A stretch of 64,000 bases of DNA, taken from positions 22,581,193-22,645,192 of the forward strand of contig NC_051088.1 of assembly GCF_901709675.1 (NCBI RefSeq), given 5' to 3'. The position numbers and the translations under genes are program-made. The notes under the pieces were generated by a model. That model was not told the origin of the DNA. It saw nothing but the letters and a program-made list of their open reading frames with translations, and made no database searches. Below, in pieces: positions 58,301-64,000 of this stretch; positions within the stretch are counted from its first letter, which is position 1; each line of letters starts with the position of its first letter. The DNA comes from Syngnathus acus (taxonomy: Eukaryota > Chordata > Actinopteri > Syngnathiformes > Syngnathidae).

Positions 58301-61300
58301 AGAGCAGCGGCCTGAGCAGCCACCGTGTTTACAGCCACGCGATCCTAATTCAAGAAGACAGCAAATGTTCAACTTTGCCACCCCGCCCACTAATGTGTTC
58401 AGCTGCTGCTTCATTCAAATCGTAAATTCTTTTTATGTCCTTATTTTGCACGAATGGCATTAGAGTTACCAGACAAGTCAATTCATTAAGTCTAAAAAAA
58501 AAAGCAGTGTTAATTATAATGTTTCTTTTTGGTGACCCCAGCTTGAGACTTCCCAGCATGACAGCATTGAGATAGCGACGCTTTCACCGCACCTGCGGAT
58601 AAGGCGGCGGTGCTCTGTGGATCTTATCTTGTTGAAAAGCAGCCGTCTCAGCTCCTGGCCATCCCGGAGATGCGTTGCCTGCAGCAGCTGCAGCTGCCTC
58701 CTTTTCTTGTCGCATGGTGTTGCGTTGCATTTGTTGTCTGATGAGAAATTCCCTCAATCTCTGACGCTAAACGCAAAAACACATCAATTAACAACAACAA
58801 ATGGGAGGAGGACAAGAACCTTTCTTTTTTTTTTTTTTTAGTCCAATACCTGTCGGTGCTTCTCCAGCTCTGAAGGACTCAGGCCCACCAGTGCAGGGTC
58901 TTGCACCGCCGACACGTCGGACATTTCTTGAGTGCCCGGCAAGGATGGCTGATGAGGTGCATCTTGGGGGCGGACAGCCGCCACTTCTTGACATCCAGAA
59001 AGAGGTATCGGTCTGGAAGCGTAGATGTCTGCGATTGCCGTCGGCTGCGTTTGCTGGGGCTGACCCGGTGCCTGCTGTTGGGATATCTGAGTAGTCCCTG
59101 CGCTAGGACCAAACGGAGGAGGGGGCGCTGAGGGTTTGCCAGATAGGGAATCCCCGATGGGACTACCGCTGGAATGTAATTGAGGGGACTGATTTGGATT
59201 AGGTGAGCTTTTGAAACTTGCAGTTCCATCCGGTGCAGCAGACGTGGGGCGGGGGGGCGGTTTGTGGACGCTGACGAACGGGTCTCGAGACTGTGGCCTG
59301 GAAGGTGGCTGCGAAGAGTGATCCGGGGAGTGGAAACGTGGGGTTGCGGGAGACTGTGCGGAATAGGCATCGTTGGAGAGGCCTCCGGGCGTGTGGGGAG
59401 ACTGACAGCTGCCCTGGGATTGCGGGCTGGAGGGAACCCTGGAGCACATTTCCTGCTGCGTTACAGGGTGTCTCTGGGCTCCGAGACAACCGGCGTCACC
59501 TGACTGCAACTTGGGAGCGAGCGAAGACTGATTGGGGTGGTCGGAGAACGGGTGAGAGGGCGACTGCCTGTAGCCTTCAGAGGGGTGGCTCGGGGAGGCT
59601 CCAGAAGGAAGCGTCGTGCCGTCCCCTTGGTGCATCCGTGGTGTCAAGGGCGCCTTAAATAGTCCATCCCCGGAGTCCAGCATCCCAGCAGGGGACCCAG
59701 CGGCGAGGTCAGGTCTTCCGACGGGAGCGGTGCGAGGAGAAGGTGCGCTCATATCCGCCTGATACTGGCTGGCGGGCGAGGAGGCGAGCGACGGTACCGG
59801 GGATGAAACGTATTCCGTCTGCAGAGTTCTTTGAGGGTCTCCGTAGTGCGTGTTATGCGGCGGCGAGAAAATGGGGGACTCGATGCCCATGCCGGCACTT
59901 CTTGAATGAGGACTCGCGAGAGCTGTGAGGGACTCTTGTGAGCCTTGCTGAGATTGCGACAAATGACCCTGTTGATGCTGTAACTGCGGTCTGAAATAGG
60001 GGTCAACCTGCTGAGCCCGTCTGGTGGCTCCTGAAGTCCCTGCTTGCATGTCAAAGGGGCCAAGACTAGCTGGCCGTCCCTGAGGAGGAGGACCCTGTGG
60101 GCCGGAAGCGGAATAACCTGAGGAGGACGCCTGTACGGGACTTGCCCCGGCATAGGATAAAGGAGTCGGCGGGTGGGAGTGACAACGTGGCGACTGAGGC
60201 GGGAGCTTGGCAAAAGGATCCGTACGGATTTCGGCCGATCCCGGCGTCTTTGTGAAACCATCTGAGAAAAAGACAGAGGAGGATCCCGAATCCGGGGGGA
60301 AAGGAAAGGGGCTTTCCGCCGAGCTCGGCTGAGACGACATGGAGGTCGATCCGGAAGGCGGGGGGATCTGCAGATGTAAACTGGGTCTTTCCCCTTTAAT
60401 ACGCACTGGCTCAGCCTTCACGGGTCGACACATCTGACTCTCTGCCTGCTACGAGGTCCGAAAAGTCGAAACGAGAGAGAAAAGGTTGCGATTACAATGC
60501 TTCCGACTTTCATTTGCCGCGGCTACGAGAAGCTTGAACTCACCTTCTGTGCCTTGTTGATCCTCTGAGCTGCTCGGTTGTCTTTGGCCTTTTGCTGTTG
60601 AAATAAAAGCATGCTAAATCAAATTCATTGCAGCCCAGAAAGAAATACATTTTGGCAAAACGTAATCAAATAGAACTTTTTGGTTGTTGTTAAGAAAAAC
60701 GCACCAGATAAGGAACCTTGTCAGCTGCTGACACTTTTCTCCAGATCTTCATGATTTGCTTACAGCGACTCGCCCAGTCTAGGGAAAAAATACGAGACAT
60801 ATGTCTAACACCTTCGAGCGGAAACAACGTTCATCAAATGATGATTGTTGCCCACACGCACCCGGGTAGTCCTGTTTGAGAGTGGGAAAGTTGCTGTTAG
60901 CATAAAGCACGGGAGAAATGGTGGAGAGTTCTCCCAGCTCCTCGTCTTTCTCCCATCGCTGGAGACTGCGCTGGTTGTAGGACAGCCCGTCGCCTTCCGC
61001 CTCGGTGGGGGTCGGTGGCGAGGAAGGAGTCGCCGGGGTAGACGGGGTAGCCCAAGGACTCTCCTCACCGCCGTTTGGGCTGAACATCCCTCCTTTTTCC
61101 CTGAACACAATTCAACAGGTTGAAGATCTCCACGATTCAAAAATAATTCATGCACTGTCCGTGACTCAATAAGAAAGGTAGCTCTCCCTACCGCATATCA
61201 AAGAAGGGTGACTGAGAAAGGGCGGGGAAGGCGTCCATGACTCCAGCTGAGGGCAGAGAACCTACAAAAGATGTCAATTTCAAGTCCCAGCTTCAAATGA

Positions 61301-64000
61301 TCACAGTTCCGATGCAAGCGCAGGTGTCCCGCTCTACACACCTGAGAGGAGAGCTTTCTGTGGTAGGGCGCCACAATTGAGTTCTCCCTTATTGCCCTCT
61401 GAGATGGGCTTCATACCCTCCAAGGTGGAGCCTTCAGACACTCCTAGCACCTTCCGGAAAAACTGCTCCGAATCCTGATTCTCTACTCCTTGTGGAAGAC
61501 CTAACGTGAAGACAGGGTTTAACGCCTCTGAAATATTTGCCGGGCTCGGCGACAACGATTACCTTCACGTTTGTCCGCATCAAAGCCACGAGGGTCGGTT
61601 GACCCGAGGTCCTTGGGTGTTGAGGATGGCGCAGAGACTCCTGAAAAAGGACGGACGGGTCTTGACAATGCAGTTCCCGAGTAAGCTGCGTGTGGAAGTG
61701 TTTGGCTTCCTAACCTGCACCTTCTCCCTGAGCCAGCGGGGCCTCACGCCCCTCTTGCTTGAGATGACGCACCCTCCCATCCTTGGCCTCGGCTAGCGAG
61801 ACGCAGAAAAAGGTCACACGGGAATGCTTACTCGTTTGTCGTTAAACTATGCGCTCAAGTTGTTTTCTTACTTTCCGGGGAAGTCGTTTTGCAAGCGGAT
61901 GGTGGCGGTAATGGAGGTTGAAGAATGCATGTAGCTGGCCTCTGCCCGGGGCTCGTCAATACGGCCTTCTTACTCAAGTCGATAAGCGTTTTTCCAAAGA
62001 AAGCTTCCTGCAGAAAAAAAAAAAAAAAACATTGCACACATGGATTTCACGCAAGGACGAAAACCGAGACAAACCTGGAGATAAGCTGGAAACATGTCTT
62101 CGAGTTTGCTTTTCTTTCGTCCTCGACGTTTCTTCGCCTGTTCCTCCCCCTCTAATGGTTTAGGGTCCATGATGTTATCCGTGTCAGGGTGGGGTCCTAC
62201 TTCAGCGACAATTAAGACATTTAAAAAAATAAATAAAAATTGATTGCATATGAGCACACTTTGACATGAAAATTCATTTTTTGTAACTGACCCTCTTCGA
62301 TGGTTCTCTCTATTGGGTGCCCGTCTAACGTAGTCTCTCCAGCCAGCTGGGCAAAAAACTCTTTCTTCAAGCGTGTGTGACACTTCCTTTGTCGCACCAT
62401 GAAGCCTCCGATTCCTAACGCCACAAATTCACGTCAAACGTACTCGAAACAATGTGCTAGATCTAGCTTTCAAAAAAAGAAAAAAAAAAAAGTGAGCCTA
62501 CCGGGCCTGTAGGGTTTCCGTTTTCTTTTTTTGCCATCTTCTGTATCGTCTACGCCACCTTTGAGAACATCGCATTCAGCCAAGCCGTCTGCGCCTCCAT
62601 CAACGCCACCTTCTCTGTCAGGGCTTCCGGGATTCTCCATCTTCGTGTCACAATCCATAGACTCCCCACAGACTGGATAGATCAAAGAAATCAATGAACA
62701 AAAAAAAAAAATGGCAGTGCATTTCTAACGCAAATACGGCTGGTCGGACGCTAATCGATAAGGCGAAAACGTTCCAACCTTTTCCCTCTTCCCCTTCGCC
62801 TTCCTCCCTCACGTCCATTCCATCAGGGCCTCCGCCTTCACAACACAAAGTGCCGAGGCGAGAGCGACGCTGCCGTCTCTTCAGCAAGGGAGACATGGAG
62901 ATGGTCCGCAGCAGGGACATCCCCGATTCGGTCAGCCAAACACCCTCTAAGCGGTAGAACTGCGGCTCTGTAAAGTTCACCAGGTGAGAAACAATCGAGC
63001 GCAACATAAAAAAAAAAAAAGAATGGCCACGCATTTCGCTAACCTGGCTCTTTGATCCTTATCGAAGCCATGATGGCCGACTCAACTATGGTGGGGAGAA
63101 ATAAATAAAGACAGAAAATCATGTCCACGTTTCATCCAGCAACAATGCCAGAACGTTTTGTCATTTGTGTGTGCTTCAGACTCACCCACAGGTTTGGGAA
63201 CATACGGGCTGCATGACGTACACGCAAAGCCCTCATCAGACGCTTGTTCCACTTCGTCCTCGGTATATAAACTCTCGCAGACCGCATGCACCCATCTTTA
63301 AAGAGCCAAATGACATTTGGAATAAAAGCAGAAGTCATTTATGGAGGAAAACCGTATCCGAAAGACGTCATCATTATTTCATTGGGTTCGATTGACGTAT
63401 TTGGTTCTCGTGAGCGCCACCCACCGGTCGCAGTGTTGACACTGCAGTAGCAGCTCCTCCTCCATAAAGTTCTCTCTGCAAACCGGACAGGTGACGAGGC
63501 TGGCGCAGGGTCCACAGTGGGTGTAGTTATTCTGCCACTCGCAGTGGAAACCCGGCGAGTTGGAACCGCATTGCACACAGCACACGCACCTTGGAAAAAA
63601 ATCACAATTAATCCATGCAATAGTCCAAAAGAAAAAGTGCACCAATGAGAAGGAGTAATGATTTGTCTTTGACAACAGGAGTTAGTAAATCGCCTCTGAA
63701 TAGCTAATGCAACGTCTGTTTTACATAAGATGCAAATTTCCAGGAATTCATTTCCATTTGACCTCATTCAAAGTTACAAGGATGAACAAAGCTTTCAAAG
63801 ATTTTTTTTTTCTCTTTACCATTTGCATTTCCAGCCTCCCTTGGGTACTGTGTGCAGGGGCGGGTCCAAGCAGTAGGTGTGATAGCTGACGTCGCAGTCG
63901 TCGCACAGCAGCAGACGGGAAGGGTCCGAAGCCTTTCCGCATACTTCGCACACGATGCATTCCAAACAGCGCCAGCCCTTGCGCAGCATCGTCTTTGTGA
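47462..64000 (-). CDS. kmt2d: kmt2d (MLL2/MLL4 histone H3K4 methyltransferase), 3' part, 40 exons, open at the right edge
   Basis: Exons, 3' to 5': 47462-47554, 47806-47914, 48417-48490, 48565-48850, 48959-49089, 49232-49368, 49443-50757, 50826-50947, 51019-51145, 51207-51331, 51418-51590, 51664-51745, 51826-51973, 52047-52211, 52277-52426, 52517-55366, 55493-55725, 55818-55884, 55952-56033, 56200-56320, 56409-58129, 58205-58344, 58593-58766, 58850-60445, 60544-60594, 60705-60778, 60862-61100, 61192-61261, 61342-61500, 61563-61640, 61715-61792, 61872-62007, 62075-62196, 62292-62414, 62502-62672, 62779-62967, 63044-63085, 63186-63295, 63425-63589, 63820 to the edge. About 4,070 codons with phase agreement at every junction. 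The enzyme mono-methylates H3K4 at enhancers within the UTX/ASH2L/WDR5 complex. Order: PHD fingers, HMG box, Pro/Gln-rich middle, ePHD, FYRN/FYRC, Win motif, SET, post-SET. The C-terminus [13 protein letters not shown] favours KMT2D over KMT2C. The 5' half lies beyond the window. Confidence 0.96.
49136..49215 (-). mobile_element. tRNA-derived SINE head in a kmt2d intron
   Basis: Read on the minus strand (the kmt2d direction), this reads GAGCTACCGAGTGGTTAGCG, an A-box-like string. About 30 nt later comes GGGTGCAAATCTCAGTGG, a B-box-like string. The spacing and wording are those of the tRNA-like 5' head of common teleost SINEs. It fills most of the 142-bp intron between the exons at 48,959-49,089 and 49,232-49,368. 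No SINE body or A-rich tail remains. Confidence 0.7.
49443..50757 (-). CDS. kmt2d: kmt2d exon with extended PHD finger and FYRN/FYRC
   Basis: A 1,315-bp exon. A Pro/Ser/Glu-rich N-terminal part is followed by [50 protein letters not shown] and [17 protein letters not shown], an extended PHD finger with its Cys/His ligands. The FYRN/FYRC pair follows ([53 protein letters not shown]). FYRN/FYRC fold together and are needed for complex stability. All landmarks are intact. Confidence 0.94.
52427..52516 (-). other. kmt2d: Stop-free, in-frame 90-nt kmt2d intron
   Basis: The intron is bounded by GTCAGT and ACTCAG, in phase 0. Its 90 nt contain no stop in the kmt2d frame, so retention would add 30 residues rich in Phe, Ser and Leu. 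That segment is unlike the basic and Gln-rich neighbours. Splicing it out joins TPRNME to [10 protein letters not shown], which reads as the natural protein. Confidence 0.75.
52517..55366 (-). CDS. kmt2d: kmt2d large glutamine-rich exon with an LXXLL motif
   Basis: A single 2,850-bp exon (950 codons) begins [18 protein letters not shown] and passes at once into a poly-Q run of ten or more. Further Q-rich tracts follow throughout, mixed with Pro, Ser and Gly. Near its end lies [12 protein letters not shown], which contains an LXXLL nuclear-receptor box. The mammalian gene has the same kind of exon with glutamine tracts, so this is a family trait. The tracts are encoded mainly by CAG and CAA and are expected to vary in length between individuals. 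Confidence 0.92.
56409..58129 (-). CDS. kmt2d: kmt2d proline/acidic exon with the [12 protein letters not shown] motif
   Basis: A 1,721-bp exon encodes a Pro/Gln-rich segment, then an acidic region ([20 protein letters not shown] and [20 protein letters not shown]), then [20 protein letters not shown] followed by poly-Q. The acidic [13 protein letters not shown] block is a conserved landmark of KMT2C/KMT2D and probably a co-activator interaction surface. That function is an inference. The frame is continuous. Confidence 0.92.
60544..60778 (-). CDS. kmt2d: kmt2d HMG-box exons
   Basis: Two short exons (60,705-60,778 and 60,544-60,594) encode [20 protein letters not shown] followed by [21 protein letters not shown], the HMG-box-like helix segment found in KMT2C/KMT2D. 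It is rich in lysine and arginine. The split between exons matches the domain boundary, and phases run without gap into the long Pro/Ser-rich exon 58,850-60,445. Confidence 0.9.
63186..64000 (-). CDS. kmt2d: kmt2d exons encoding the second PHD finger cluster
   Basis: The exon at the edge (63,820 on) encodes [39 protein letters not shown] and GGWKCKW, a complete Cys4-His-Cys3 PHD finger. The next exon (63,425-63,589) adds [18 protein letters not shown] and a run ending [10 protein letters not shown]. Exon 63,186-63,295 completes a further finger with [20 protein letters not shown] and FACTSC. In the known protein this cluster reads the unmodified or methylated H4 tail and guides the enzyme to chromatin. 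All zinc ligands I can count are present. Confidence 0.93.

Overview
The window is a piece of a vertebrate nuclear genome, almost certainly a ray-finned (teleost) fish. Genes are split by GT-AG introns that are often only 60-120 bp long. The proteins are vertebrate signalling and chromatin genes, microsatellites are abundant, and a fish-type non-LTR retrotransposon is present. There are no bacterial-style operons.

Layout, left to right. (1) About 1-13,300, minus strand: the 5' part of an arhgef25 (p63RhoGEF/GEFT) gene. Coding exon 1 lies at 13,155-13,263 and exon 2 at 210-526; the catalytic part lies beyond the left edge. The 12.6-kb first intron holds a near-intact LINE with two open reading frames (about 4,000-8,297), a small inverted-repeat element (1,585-1,890) and short tandem repeats. 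(2) About 13,300-23,100: no coding gene that I can support, only simple repeats and local duplications. (3) 23,123-25,455, plus strand: a four-exon ankyrin-repeat gene, ankrd33. (4) 28,753-32,119, plus strand: acvrl1 (ALK1), nine coding exons, 503 aa. (5) 35,055-42,646, plus strand: acvr1b (ALK4), nine coding exons, 498 aa, with its poly(A) signal near 44,030. (6) 47,462 to beyond the right edge, minus strand: about 4,070 codons of the 3' part of kmt2d (MLL2/MLL4 histone H3K4 methyltransferase) in 40 exons, from a PHD finger to the SET domain, convergent with acvr1b.

Every splice junction of the five genes was placed by hand on GT/AG with reading-frame continuity. For the three complete genes the exon lengths sum to whole-codon proteins.

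How the genes relate: acvrl1 and acvr1b are neighbouring type I receptor serine/threonine kinases of the TGF-beta superfamily. They appear to be an old tandem pair whose L45 loops predict different Smad outputs (Smad1/5/8 versus Smad2/3). The order ankrd33-acvrl1-acvr1b matches mammals. The flanking arhgef25 and kmt2d are on the same human chromosome arm (12q) but not adjacent, which points to local rearrangement. I found no convincing undescribed system. The most interesting items are the intact LINE with a 12-bp hairpin just before its tail, the Trio/Kalirin-like motif in the arhgef25 N-terminus, the overlapping upstream reading frames at acvr1b and arhgef25, a tRNA-SINE head inside a 142-bp kmt2d intron, and a stop-free in-frame 90-nt kmt2d intron.
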